Source of the DNA: Nitrospira sp.
Lineage (GTDB): Bacteria; Nitrospirota; Nitrospiria; Nitrospirales; Nitrospiraceae
Reading direction: 5' to 3'
NCBI GenBank assembly: GCA_022226955.1
Contig: CP092079.1
Span: 185,983 to 249,982 of the forward strand
DNA length: 64,000 nt
A program made the position numbers and the translations under genes. Of the stretch, positions 29,864-38,764 are shown in pieces. Position 1 is the stretch's first letter. Every line of letters starts with the position of its first letter. The notes beneath the pieces were generated by a model, which ran no database searches, was not told where the DNA came from, and saw nothing but the letters and a program-made list of their open reading frames with translations.

Positions 29864-31411
29864 CTAACGCCCATCAGCAATATCTTTTCCTACCAGGACA
29901 TCGTAGGGAGCAAAATCATCGGTCAGCTCAAGTCCTTTCGGCCATGGATCGTTTCGGTGCGTATTGAGCAAGGCAATCGCTTCCCCTGGTAGCCGCTGGT
30001 TCATGGCCATCTCCGTCACTTTTGCCATAAACGCATCCTGGCCGCGCTGCACGACCGGAGTGCCAGCGAAAAAAATCAAGTTTGCCGCTTTCGTTTGCTC
30101 GCTCTTCCAGGGTCCTTTGACCGCAAACGTTTCAATGACTGGGAATTCGCCTCGCATCGTCTGCACCACCGCCGCCGCTCGTGCATTATCGATCTCTTCT
30201 CCGGATGACGCCAAATTCACCGCCACCACCCCGCCCGGATTCAGATGCGCGCGCACCGCTGAATAAAATTCCTTGGTGGTCAGATGAAAGGGAATCATGT
30301 GCCGGGCAAAGGCATCGATCCAAATCACATCGTAGAGATGGTCAGTCGTATTCAGGAACGCCCGCCCATCTTTGACACGCACGTGGTGATTGGCTGGAGG
30401 ACGATACTCAAAAAAGTCCTCCGCCATCCGCACGACCACCGGATCGAACTCGATGATATCCATTTCCAGGTCGGGCCAGTAGTGCGCGAGCCACTTGGCC
30501 AGCGAACCGCCGCCATGCCCCAGAATCAACCCGCGGCGCGGCTGATCCACCAGCGCCAACGACGCCACCATCAGCTGACTGTATGGGAGAAACAACGGAA
30601 GTGGATCGGACTTCCACATGACCGCATGAAATGTACGATCCAGCACGAGGTAGCGAAACAATTGGTCGTCCCGCACCCGCACTTGCTGATAGGGGCTATC
30701 CTCTTGATGAACCGGTGGGTTCAGTTTCTGTATGGGATGAAGCGCCAGCCAGACGAACAGACCGCTAGATACTAGGCACAGTAGTTTTCCGACAGATCTG
30801 ACGTTTGCCCCTCGCCAAAGCCACAACATTCCAAGGAGGACTTGAATCGTGCCCAGCCAGGCCACCAGCGCCTGGCTCCCGATCCACGAGAGCAGAAAAA
30901 ACGCCGTTCCCCATGTCCCAATCAAACTTCCTACGGTGGACAAGGCGATCATACGGCCCGTGTGACGGCCCAAGTGCCCCATGTCAGAGACGGCCAAGCG
31001 CAACATCGCCGGCAACACACCACTCAATCCGAACGCAGGCGGGGCCAAAAGAATCGTAGCCGCAAGGCAAGGGCCCCACCGTGGATCCTGTATCCAGGCA
31101 TCTACCTGAAACAGGACCGGCTGACTGGCCCAGGCCACGAGGAATGTCCAGGATCCTGAAAAGAGCAGCAACCCCGCGAGCACGCTCCCTCCTGCGTATC
31201 GATCAGATGCCCATCCGCCAAACGCATACCCGCTGCTCATCGCGGCAAGAATCACCCCGATCAACGCGCCCCAGACGAACAAGGAATTCCCGAAGACTGG
31301 AGCCAGCAAGCGGCTGCCGAGAATTTCGAGCGCCATGACGACCGCTCCAGTAATCAGCGCGGTCGACAGCAGGAATGCACGTGAGATGGGAGGAGTCCCT
31401 TCAGCGGTCAT
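29864..31411 (-). CDS. Membrane-fused spermidine synthase-like protein
   Basis: About 515 residues. The first half holds about seven hydrophobic helices (TALITGAVVMALEILGSRLLAPVFG at the start). The second half is a class I methyltransferase/aminopropyltransferase fold with GHGGGSLAKWL, MDIIEFDPVVV, KDGRAFL and YDVIWIDAF. Such fusions are usually called spermidine synthase, but the substrate has rarely been shown. The ATG at 31411 is chosen over a TTG at 31453 because the added residues are atypical. No Shine-Dalgarno is obvious. Confidence 0.85.
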   Translation of the reverse strand: MTAEGTPPISRAFLLSTALITGAVVMALEILGSRLLAPVFGNSLFVWGALIGVILAAMSSGYAFGGWASDRYAGGSVLAGLLLFSGSWTFLVAWASQPVLFQVDAWIQDPRWGPCLAATILLAPPAFGLSGVLPAMLRLAVSDMGHLGRHTGRMIALSTVGSLIGTWGTAFFLLSWIGSQALVAWLGTIQVLLGMLWLWRGANVRSVGKLLCLVSSGLFVWLALHPIQKLNPPVHQEDSPYQQVRVRDDQLFRYLVLDRTFHAVMWKSDPLPLFLPYSQLMVASLALVDQPRRGLILGHGGGSLAKWLAHYWPDLEMDIIEFDPVVVRMAEDFFEYRPPANHHVRVKDGRAFLNTTDHLYDVIWIDAFARHMIPFHLTTKEFYSAVRAHLNPGGVVAVNLASSGEEIDNARAAAVVQTMRGEFPVIETFAVKGPWKSEQTKAANLIFFAGTPVVQRGQDAFMAKVTEMAMNQRLPGEAIALLNTHRNDPWPKGLELTDDFAPYDVLVGKDIADGR

Positions 31412-31466
31412 GGGAAAGGCAACGCAGGTATCGTCCAAGACAAAAGGAGGCAAGAAACCGTGAGGG

Positions 31467-31871
31467 TCATTGATGTCCCCAATTCTTGAAATACCGCAAC
31501 AGATCTCTTACGGAAAGTATTCCCGCCACTTCTCCACCTTCCACCACCACCAAATGACGAATGCCAGCTTGCGCCATGAGGTCGCTGGCATCATGAGCCG
31601 ACGCAGTCACGTCGATCGTGATCAGCGGGGCGCTCATAACTGACCGCACGGGGGTGTGCGCAGGACCCAGGGAGTCTGCCAACACCTTTCGAACCAGGTC
31701 CGCTTCACTGATAATTCCAAGGTAGCAAGCGCCTTCTCGAACTAGGAGCGCCCCAATTTTTTCCGCGCGCATTTGCCGCGCCGCATCGCAGACCGTCGCA
31801 TCCGGGGAAATCGTCTGCGCTGCCGACTGCATCATAACCGCCAACGGACGCTGCATCCCTATGGGGGTCAC
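31467..31871 (-). CDS. Tandem CBS-domain protein
   Basis: A 134-residue protein made of two CBS motifs (about 12-62 with GALLVREGACYLGIISEADLVRKV, and 76-130 with IRHLVVVEGGEVAGILSVRDLL). Such stand-alone pairs bind adenine nucleotides and act as energy sensors; the partner is unknown. The frame opens with GTG at 31871; an ATG at 31856 is the alternative. It ends 55 bases before the start of the spermidine-synthase-like gene and may be co-transcribed with it. Confidence 0.88.
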   Translation of the reverse strand: MTPIGMQRPLAVMMQSAAQTISPDATVCDAARQMRAEKIGALLVREGACYLGIISEADLVRKVLADSLGPAHTPVRSVMSAPLITIDVTASAHDASDLMAQAGIRHLVVVEGGEVAGILSVRDLLRYFKNWGHQ

Positions 31872-31993
31872 GGCAACAGTGCTCCATCGATCGCTCTTGC
31901 GGACAGTGTCGGATTCTACTCAACCAATTTTCCAAGAGTCAACGCCGTACAGCCTCCCTGAAATATGAAGCAGCCTATTTTTTAGCCATTTCA

Positions 31994-32021
31994 TTGCCCA
32001 CCGTTTGATCCATTGTTATAC
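31994..32021 (+). promoter_or_regulatory. Putative ugd promoter
   Basis: TTGCCC (31994-31999) and TTATAC (32016-32021), 16 bases apart, sit about 45 bases before the ugd ATG and between divergent genes. Confidence 0.5.
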
Positions 32022-32064
32022 TTTGCCCCATCAATGCCTCAGCTACCTAAGGAGAACTAATCCC

Positions 32065-33387
32065 ATGCATATCAGCGTCATTGGAACCGGTTACGTCGGT
32101 CTTGTCACGGGGGCCTGTTTTGCGGAGTTCGGTGTCAACGTCACCTGTATGGATAACGACGCCCGTCGGGTTGAGAAACTGGAAAATGGAGAGGTCCCAT
32201 TTTTCGAACCAGGCATCACTGAATTAGTCGCTAAAGGAATCAAAGAAGGCCGGCTGAGCTTCACAACGGATGTTGTGAAGGCCGTCGATAAGGCTCTGGT
32301 CATCTTCATTGCCGTGGGCACCCCTCCGAAGAGCGATGGATCCGCCGACCTGTCGTTTGTGGAAGAAGTCGGCCGCGGCATCGCCACGCACATGACCGGC
32401 TATAAAGTGATCGTCACCAAATCGACCGTCCCGGTCGGGACCGGCGAGCGGCTCCGGGAAGTCATCCGAAAACATCAGGCAAAACCGATTAACTTCGACA
32501 TCGTCTCCAACCCTGAGTTTTTGCGGGAAGGATCCGCGATTGAAGACTTCATGCGTCCAAACCGCGTGGTGCTCGGCGCCGATAGCGATCAAGCCGCCGC
32601 CATCATGAAAGATCTCTATCGACCGCTCTACCTGCTTGAGACGCCCTTTGTCGTCACCGATGTTCCCACAGCAGAAATGATCAAGTACGCATCGAATGCC
32701 TTCCTCGCCGTCAAAATTTCATTCATCAACGAGATGGCCACGGTCTGTGAACGCGTCGGTGCGGACGTGCAGCTAGTGTCTAAGGGCATGGGGCTCGACC
32801 ATCGAATCGGCAGCAAGTTTCTCCACGCAGGGCCGGGATTCGGAGGGTCCTGTTTCCCGAAAGACCTCGCCGCACTGGTCCAGACAGGCGAGCGCGTGGG
32901 CTACCCATTCCAAATTGCGGGCGCTGCCGCCAAAGTGAACTACGAGCAGCACCTCCGAATGGTCGCGAAAATACGCGAGGCCTGCGGCGGGCTCGCTGGG
33001 AAAACCCTCGGGGTGCTCGGCCTGTCGTTCAAGCCGAATACGAACGATATGCGGGAGGCTCCGTCTCTGACGATCCTGAAAGAACTCATGAAGGAAGGCG
33101 CCACCGTACAGGCCTACGATCCCGTGTCGATGGAAGAAGCCACGAAGCTCATCCCCGGAATGATTCCCTGCAAAGACACCTACGATGTAGCGGAAAATGC
33201 CGACGGACTCATCATCATGACCGAGTGGAACCAGTTCAGGAATCTGGATTTCAGCCGGCTCAAACAATCAATGCGGCAACGGCTGCTGCTCGATTTGCGC
33301 AACGTCTACGACTCCGACCGCGTGACGGGACATGGCTTCCGCCACATATCGGTCGGCCGCCCCACCAGAGAACCGCGGCCTGCCTAG
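32065..33387 (+). CDS. ugd: UDP-glucose 6-dehydrogenase
   Basis: Oxidises UDP-glucose to UDP-glucuronate for surface polysaccharides. The N-terminal Rossmann motif GTGYVGL is at residues 7-13. The catalytic Cys lies in GGSCFPKDL near residue 263. The C-terminal UDP-binding domain includes FKPNTNDMREAPS. The ATG at 32065 has AAGGAGAA upstream; an upstream in-frame start would add 20 non-family residues. The protein has 440 residues. A UDP-glucuronate epimerase lies 16 kb away at 48590. Confidence 0.97.
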   Translation: MHISVIGTGYVGLVTGACFAEFGVNVTCMDNDARRVEKLENGEVPFFEPGITELVAKGIKEGRLSFTTDVVKAVDKALVIFIAVGTPPKSDGSADLSFVEEVGRGIATHMTGYKVIVTKSTVPVGTGERLREVIRKHQAKPINFDIVSNPEFLREGSAIEDFMRPNRVVLGADSDQAAAIMKDLYRPLYLLETPFVVTDVPTAEMIKYASNAFLAVKISFINEMATVCERVGADVQLVSKGMGLDHRIGSKFLHAGPGFGGSCFPKDLAALVQTGERVGYPFQIAGAAAKVNYEQHLRMVAKIREACGGLAGKTLGVLGLSFKPNTNDMREAPSLTILKELMKEGATVQAYDPVSMEEATKLIPGMIPCKDTYDVAENADGLIIMTEWNQFRNLDFSRLKQSMRQRLLLDLRNVYDSDRVTGHGFRHISVGRPTREPRPA

Positions 33388-33394
33388 GCCGCGG
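33373..33394. other. Perfect palindrome across the ugd stop
   Basis: Arms 33373-33380 and 33387-33394 (8 bp, all G/C) span the ugd TAG. It lies between convergent genes and could slow polymerase, but there is no T-run, so it is not a standard intrinsic terminator. Confidence 0.4.
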
Positions 33395-33405
33395 CCGGCG
33401 GCGGC

Positions 33406-34113
33406 TTAAGTCAGGCGGGGCAATTCGACACCGGTCTCCTGCTTGGCCTTCGGCTTATAGCCCATCCGATCCAGCACCTTCATGATCCTGGTTTTCAATC
33501 GGTCGTCGGCATCCGTCAGCGCCGTTGCCAGCGGCTCCACGGCCGGCTTGCCGATCTTCCGAATAATCTCCGTGGCCGATTGCCGGATTTCATCCTCTTC
33601 GGACACCAGCAGCGGCACCAAGGAGGAAACAGAAATCCCACCAAGCTTGATCAGCGAATCGTAGGCACGCTGCCGCACATCGCCGACTTCATCCACCAAG
33701 GCCTCCACCAATGGCGTCACCGCGCGGCTATCCTTGAGCTCGCCCAATACTTCCGCCGCATACTTCCGGTTGAGCCAGTGCGGATCCTTGAGATCCAGCA
33801 ACATCGCATCGGCTTTGGCCGCGTTCGGATCTTTTGAGCGAATCCTGAAATTCTTGGCAACCCGCTTTCCACCCTCTTCAACAACCCGGATGGTCGCGCC
33901 GTCGCCGACTTTGAGCTTCTTGAGATCCTCGAGAGCTTCTTCGGCCACATCGAGGACCACCGTCTTGCCGTCGTACGCTAGCAACTCGACTTCGAGCTGT
34001 TTTGCGTCGAGGTTGATGGCAACCACCCGCTCCGTGACAAGGTTGAATCCGTCTTTTTTCTCCCCGCCCTTCGGACCGATCTGAATCAATTTTACCGGTG
34101 CTTCGTCAGCCAT
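33406..34113 (-). CDS. HEAT-repeat protein with beta-barrel-like N-terminus
   Basis: A 235-residue protein. Residues 1-95 look all-beta (LVTERVVAINLDAKQLEVELLAYDGKTVVLDV, then DGATIRVVEEGGKRVAKNFRI) and suggest a small barrel, not otherwise recognised. Residues 100-215 hold three to four HEAT/PBS-lyase-type repeats (LNRKYAAEVLGELKDSRAVTPLVEAL, RQRAYDSLIKLGG, RQSATEIIRKIGKPAVEPL). AAGGA precedes the ATG. It is last of five tandem HEAT genes. The likely role is a protein-binding scaffold. Confidence 0.85.
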   Translation of the reverse strand: MADEAPVKLIQIGPKGGEKKDGFNLVTERVVAINLDAKQLEVELLAYDGKTVVLDVAEEALEDLKKLKVGDGATIRVVEEGGKRVAKNFRIRSKDPNAAKADAMLLDLKDPHWLNRKYAAEVLGELKDSRAVTPLVEALVDEVGDVRQRAYDSLIKLGGISVSSLVPLLVSEEDEIRQSATEIIRKIGKPAVEPLATALTDADDRLKTRIMKVLDRMGYKPKAKQETGVELPRLT

Positions 34114-34151
34114 AACATATGTCCTTCTTCTCTAAAAAATTAGATGAGCTG

Positions 34152-34916
34152 TTACTGTGTCGCCGTCCAACCCAAGCTCGCAAGCACGCCTTCGACGGTT
34201 TCCTGCACCATCGTATTTTCATCTTCCAGCAGAGGCAAGAGCGGTTGAATCGCCTCCTTTGCCCCAAGCCGCGCCAGCGATTCCGCCGCGTTCCGCCTGA
34301 CCAGCCAATCTTCGTCCTGCAACGATTCGATCAACGGACCAATCCCGCGACGATCCCCGATTCTCCCCAAAGCCTCGGCTGCGTGGCGCCGCACCATCCA
34401 GTTATTGCCCAAGAGCCCATCGATCAACGCATCCACCGCCCGCGCATCGCCGATTTTCTTCAAGACACGGGCGACATCTTCCCGCAGCTGGTTGTCGCCT
34501 AGCACCTCGACCAGCCCGGGAACCGCGCGCGCATCGCCGATGCGCTCCAGCGCCCACACCGCCGCCGTCCGCACCGCCCCATCTTTATCTTTGAGCGCCT
34601 TCACCAGCGGCTCCACCGCGCGCGGATCTTTGAGCTTCCCTAGTCCGGATGCGGCCTGTTCGCGAATCGCCCATTCATCGTCCGACAGCGCCTCCAGCAA
34701 CGCGTCGATCACAGAAGGGCCAATCCGAACCACCGCCGTTGTCGCTGCCTCGCGAATCACCACATCTTCATCGGCCATCAAACCGATCAAGCGCGGCACC
34801 GCATCCGGCCCCATTTGCCCAAGGCTCGCCATGGCATGATCGCGCAAGGCTTCATTCTCGTCGCGCAACGCCGAAATGAGGAGATCGATCCGATCGGACT
34901 CTGTCTCGTTACTCAT
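34152..34916 (-). CDS. HEAT-repeat protein
   Basis: A 254-residue protein built almost wholly from about seven to eight 31-residue HEAT/EZ-HEAT repeats. Each has a pattern like VRRHAAEALGRIGDRRGIGPLIESLQDEDW. There is no signal peptide and no extra domain. The ATG overlaps the end of the preceding gene by eight bases. The repeats are of the PBS-lyase (CpcE/F-like) class, but no phycobilin pathway is expected here, so a scaffold or adaptor role is more likely. The partner is unknown. Confidence 0.88.
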   Translation of the reverse strand: MSNETESDRIDLLISALRDENEALRDHAMASLGQMGPDAVPRLIGLMADEDVVIREAATTAVVRIGPSVIDALLEALSDDEWAIREQAASGLGKLKDPRAVEPLVKALKDKDGAVRTAAVWALERIGDARAVPGLVEVLGDNQLREDVARVLKKIGDARAVDALIDGLLGNNWMVRRHAAEALGRIGDRRGIGPLIESLQDEDWLVRRNAAESLARLGAKEAIQPLLPLLEDENTMVQETVEGVLASLGWTATQ

Positions 34917-36012
34917 CCTCGTGGTTTCCTTCCTGGCCTGTCATATCGGTTCCGCCTAAGGCTTCGAGTTTATCGGCGATCAGCCCCGCATTATACGCCA
35001 CCAGTCCATCGCGATCCGTCCTCAACCGGTCGAAGAGCTCTTTGTGCGGCCGCAAGACTTCCACATCCTTGATCTTGGCCAGCGCCTCCATGGCATACAC
35101 CCGGAGCGGCCTGATCGGGATCGATTCCAGATAGAGTTGCGTCGGGCGGGCATCGCCGATCAAGCCCAGCGCCTTGATCGCCAGCTCCTTCACCCCGGTA
35201 TCCTTGTCGCGCTCCAGCCGCCGCATCAACGGTTCGACCGCCCGCACATCCGCAATCTTCCCCAGTAAATCGGCCGCGGCTTCCCGCACCAGCCAATCGT
35301 CGTCCTCCAGATATTCGATCAAAATCTCGACGCTCGGCCGGCCGATGCCCAGGAGATAGATCACCGTCGACATGCGGGCTTCTTCGCGCTCGCTCGCGCC
35401 TTCCACATCCCGAAGGGCGTTGAACGTCTCATCGATCCGCTCGCGGATCGCGCTCAGCTTTTTCAAGGTGCCGACCGCAATATCCCGAACCGCCGGCTGC
35501 CCCATCGCATCGATGAACGCATCGATGGAGCGGGGATCCAGGAGTTGATCGAGCATCAGCGCAGCGGTCACCTGCGCCTCCGAGTCCGGGTGCTTCAGCA
35601 TGTCGCACAGCGGAATCACCGCGGTCGGAATCGCTCCAACCAGATGCGTCATCAGCTGCCGTGCTTCGCTGCCCTCCTGATACTTGGGAAGCAGCGCCAC
35701 CAAGGCCCTCGCCGTCTCCGTATCGAGCACGCCGGCCATCTGCTCCAGCGCATGGGCGCCCGACTTTCGCACCGCCTCATCGGCGTCTTCCAGCAAACCG
35801 ACCAACGCCACCCCGGCCTGAGGGTCTTTGATGCGCGACAACATGGCCGCGACTTCTTTTTTCAGCTCGGGCGTCCCGATGCGAAGGGCCTCAACGAGCG
35901 CCTGCACGGCACGAGGTCCGCCGGCGACACAAGCCGCCGTTGCCCGCATGCGCCGCCAGTCCTCTTCGTGGACCAGCTCCGAGACCAGCGTTTCAATCGT
36001 TTCTTTGGACAT
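34909..36012 (-). CDS. HEAT-repeat protein
   Basis: A 367-residue cytoplasmic protein with about ten HEAT repeats. Clear ones are AVQALVEALRIGTPELKKEVAAMLSRIKDP, LIEYLEDDDWLVREAAADLLGKIADVRAVEPL and DTGVKELAIKALGLIGDARP. The middle repeats (about 95-230) are more degenerate. The acidic C-terminus ends in GNHEDE. It is the first gene of a three-gene run (this, 34152, 33406), separated from the 36198 HEAT gene by a palindromic repeat element that may break or weaken read-through. Confidence 0.87.
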   Translation of the reverse strand: MSKETIETLVSELVHEEDWRRMRATAACVAGGPRAVQALVEALRIGTPELKKEVAAMLSRIKDPQAGVALVGLLEDADEAVRKSGAHALEQMAGVLDTETARALVALLPKYQEGSEARQLMTHLVGAIPTAVIPLCDMLKHPDSEAQVTAALMLDQLLDPRSIDAFIDAMGQPAVRDIAVGTLKKLSAIRERIDETFNALRDVEGASEREEARMSTVIYLLGIGRPSVEILIEYLEDDDWLVREAAADLLGKIADVRAVEPLMRRLERDKDTGVKELAIKALGLIGDARPTQLYLESIPIRPLRVYAMEALAKIKDVEVLRPHKELFDRLRTDRDGLVAYNAGLIADKLEALGGTDMTGQEGNHEDE

Positions 36013-36073
36013 TTATACTTTCAATCGAAACCCTGGATACACCATGAATACTGATGCGCTCTATTTGCACGAC

Positions 36074-36195
36074 GAGGATGCTCAAAAAGACCGTCCGGCA
36101 AGGCCGCAGCAAGCAACGAGACGAGGCGTACTTCTTAGTACGTTGAGTCTCGGCGCGACGCGAGAACGCCGCTGGCGGACTTTTTCAGCATCCTC
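36074..36195. repeat. Palindromic repeat element, copy 1 (short form)
   Basis: About 122 bp whose ends are inverted repeats: the first 19 bases and the last 19 are near-perfect complements. The centre holds a nested hairpin (GTACT-TCTT-AGTAC). It begins three bases behind the TAG stop of the minus-strand HEAT gene at 36198. The arms contain A- and T-runs, so it may end transcription in both directions. Copy 2 is at 58462. Confidence 0.8.
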
Positions 36196-36197
36196 TC

Positions 36198-37280
36198 CTA
36201 GACCCGCCCAGCTCGCCATCCAGCCAACGCCAACGTTTCCTTTACGTGGTAGCGCATATTGGCGTCCGGATGGCCAGTCAGCAGCGGAATAAGGAACGGC
36301 ACCACTTTCGCGCCGAACTTTGCCAACGCCGCCGCAGCCTCAGTTCTCGTAAAGGTCGGCTCTAAGGCCGCAACCAACGCAGGCACAGCGGCATCATCGC
36401 CGATCAGGCCCAACGCTCTCGCCGCCGCTGCCTGAGTAATGACTTCTTCATTCCACTGGTCGCCGCACCCGGCAACCGCGCGCGGCGCATTGGGTGGACA
36501 GGTGCCTTCGACCACTTCTATCAACACCGGCACCGCTCGACGGTCGCCGATGCGCCCCAGCGCTTCCACTGCTAACGTGCGCAACCCAGGCTCGCGCATT
36601 GCCGTAAACAAAAACTCGACCGCCTGTGGATCGCCGATATCGCCCAGCGCCTTCACAATATCTTCGCGAACGGCAGAGTCCTGGTCATTGAACAACAGCG
36701 CGAGAAGCGGCTCGACCGCGCGCGGCGATTTCGTTTTCCCCAGCGACTCCACCGCATGGAGCCGGACCAGCCACTCGCTGTGCCGCAGGGCTTCCAGCAA
36801 CGAAGGAATCGCCGCTTCCCCGATCGCGGCCAGAGCCGTCGCCACTTCCTCTCTGACGGCTTTCACTTTGTCCTGCAAGAGCGGAATCAGCGGCTCGACT
36901 GCCGCCGTATTTTTCACGCGGCCCAATCCCTTCGCCGCATGCATGCGCACGATCCAATCTGGACTCCGCAGCGCGGTCGCCAGCGGGCCATACACACGCT
37001 CATCCGCAATAGAGGCAAGAATCCCGGCGGCCGCTTCTTGAACGGATAACTCACGGTCGGCAAGGCAGGCGCCCAACGCCTCGACCGACGGCGCGCCGAT
37101 CGACGTCAGCGCCCCAATCGCGGCTTCCCGCACCGCCCGATCACGGTCGCGAAGAATCGAGACCAGCGGTTGCACCGCGCGCGGATCTTTGAAGGTCCCG
37201 AGCAGGCCGGCCGCGTCCTCTCGAACAGCCCAATCCTCGTCCTTGAGGGCTGCAATCTGCTCTGCCACGGGATCCTCCAC
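36198..37280 (-). CDS. HEAT-repeat protein
   Basis: A 360-residue protein of about eleven well-conserved HEAT repeats, beginning at residue 5 (AEQIAALKDEDWAVREDAAGLLGTFKDPRAV). One 20-residue insertion with two Cys (TCPPNAPRAVAGC) lies near residue 250. The start is GTG with AGGAGGT eight bases upstream. A 114-base spacer with a possible promoter separates it from the HEAT gene at 37395. No catalytic motif is seen. Confidence 0.88.
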   Translation of the reverse strand: MEDPVAEQIAALKDEDWAVREDAAGLLGTFKDPRAVQPLVSILRDRDRAVREAAIGALTSIGAPSVEALGACLADRELSVQEAAAGILASIADERVYGPLATALRSPDWIVRMHAAKGLGRVKNTAAVEPLIPLLQDKVKAVREEVATALAAIGEAAIPSLLEALRHSEWLVRLHAVESLGKTKSPRAVEPLLALLFNDQDSAVREDIVKALGDIGDPQAVEFLFTAMREPGLRTLAVEALGRIGDRRAVPVLIEVVEGTCPPNAPRAVAGCGDQWNEEVITQAAAARALGLIGDDAAVPALVAALEPTFTRTEAAAALAKFGAKVVPFLIPLLTGHPDANMRYHVKETLALAGWRAGRV

Positions 37281-37308
37281 GCTGTGGACCTCCTGAATCG
37301 AGCCGACA

Positions 37309-37338
37309 ACCCTAGCACACGGTTTTTTACAGGGTCAA
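37309..37338 (-). promoter_or_regulatory. Possible internal promoter of the HEAT cluster
   Basis: On the minus strand TTGACC (37338-37333) and TAGGGT (37314-37309) are 18 bases apart, upstream of the GTG at 37280. The -10 box is weak. Confidence 0.4.
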
Positions 37339-37394
37339 CGGAGCATGGACCGTACTGGCGGGATAGAGAACGGACGATGACCGCTCCTGAAACG

Positions 37395-38759
37395 TTAACT
37401 GGACTTGGCCACGTCACCCGACGGCCCGAACCGTCCGGTATCGCCCAACGGCCGATCCACCCGGAGATTGTCCGCCTTGCTGGAGCTGATGTGAACCTCT
37501 TCGGCGGGAGGAGACCAGCCGAGCTGGTCCAAGGTCTCGAGAACGATGAGCCGGAGCGCGTCTTTAGCTGTCAACCGCACAGAGGCATACGACAGCACGC
37601 GTTCGCCTTCAGCCTCCACCTCGGAAGCCTTGGGATCGTAGAGAAACGCAATCAATGGCTCAATCGCCGTGTCACCGATGACGGTGAGGGCTTGAGCGGC
37701 CTTCTCACGCAACACACCGTCTTTCAACAGCATGATGAGGTCGGGAATGACCGAAGGATCGCGAAACTGCCCGAGAGCCGTGGCAGCCGCTTCCTTAATG
37801 AAGGCATCTTCGCTCACGATACAACCAGGCGTCGGAGACCCCTCCTGCTTAATACCCTTGCCTTTCAAGGCATCCAAGACAGCCGGCAGCGCTCGCGGAT
37901 CGCCGATCATGCCAAGCGAGGCAATCGCGTGACGCTTGACGACCCCGTCTTTCATGGCTTCCAGCAGCGCGTCAATCGCCCGCGAGTCGCCGATCATCCC
38001 CAGGGCGATTGTGGCGTCTTCGCGCACGGCGCGATCCGGATCTTTTAAGGCGACGATCAACGCATCGACAACGTGGGCGTCGCGCACCCAGGTCCGGCCG
38101 ATTTGATAGTCGGTAGTCATGCCGCCCAGCGCACGAGCCGCATGGCAGCGCACCACGAAATCTTTGTCTTTCAGCGCCTCGACCAGCGGATTGACCGACG
38201 GCTGGCCGATAGAGATGAGCGCGGTTCCCGCGGTTTCACGCACGATCTTCGAGGAGTCCCGGAACAGCTTGATCAACGCCGGAACGGCCTTCGCATCGCC
38301 GATTTTCCCCAGCGCTTCGGCGGCGGCGCTCTTCACCGCGCCGTCACGATCGCGGCAGACCGCCACCAGCGCATCGACCGCCGCTGGGTCGCGAATTTCC
38401 CCGCAGGTTTTCGCCGCATGCTCGCGAACCCGCCACCGCTCGTCTTTCAACGCCGCGATCATGCGCTCGACCGCCACCGGCCCCATCTTCGCGGTCGCCT
38501 CGACCGCCTGATTGCGCACTTCCATGATGGCGTCGTTGAACAATCCGATGAGCGCTTCCAGCGCCTTCGGCCCGCCGATCTTCGCCACGGCGCACCCGGC
38601 ATAGGCCCGCACGGACCAGAAATCGTCGCCGCAGGCACTCACCAGGGGATCGATGGTCTTGGGATCGGCAAGCTCGGCCAGAGCTTTCGCCGCCTCTTCC
38701 CGCGTCGCATCGTCGACATCTTCAAGCGCTTCCAACAAATCTTCTAGTGTGTGCGTCAT
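37395..38759 (-). CDS. HEAT-repeat protein, largest of the cluster
   Basis: 454 residues with about thirteen HEAT repeats from residue 5 (EDLLEALEDVDDATREEAAKALAELADPKTI). A short insertion with one Cys (GSPTPGCIVSEDAF) near residue 300 echoes the Cys-containing insertion of the neighbour at 36198. The last 35 residues are not repeat-like. The ATG at 38759 is five bases after the stop of the gene at 38765. The reading frame stays open upstream, but that extension has no repeat character and overlaps the neighbour. Confidence 0.88.
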   Translation of the reverse strand: MTHTLEDLLEALEDVDDATREEAAKALAELADPKTIDPLVSACGDDFWSVRAYAGCAVAKIGGPKALEALIGLFNDAIMEVRNQAVEATAKMGPVAVERMIAALKDERWRVREHAAKTCGEIRDPAAVDALVAVCRDRDGAVKSAAAEALGKIGDAKAVPALIKLFRDSSKIVRETAGTALISIGQPSVNPLVEALKDKDFVVRCHAARALGGMTTDYQIGRTWVRDAHVVDALIVALKDPDRAVREDATIALGMIGDSRAIDALLEAMKDGVVKRHAIASLGMIGDPRALPAVLDALKGKGIKQEGSPTPGCIVSEDAFIKEAAATALGQFRDPSVIPDLIMLLKDGVLREKAAQALTVIGDTAIEPLIAFLYDPKASEVEAEGERVLSYASVRLTAKDALRLIVLETLDQLGWSPPAEEVHISSSKADNLRVDRPLGDTGRFGPSGDVAKSS

Positions 38760-38764
38760 AGTCG

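Noticed and set aside
33406..38759. Dispersed DNA repeats such as GCGCGCGGATC-like stretches that might be a CRISPR array
   Set aside because: They fall in frame inside the HEAT coding repeats, vary in sequence and have no constant spacer length. No CRISPR array is seen in the window.
33406..38759. Phycobilin lyase function for the HEAT proteins
   Set aside because: The repeats are of the PBS-lyase class by name only; nothing else of a phycobilisome pathway is present.
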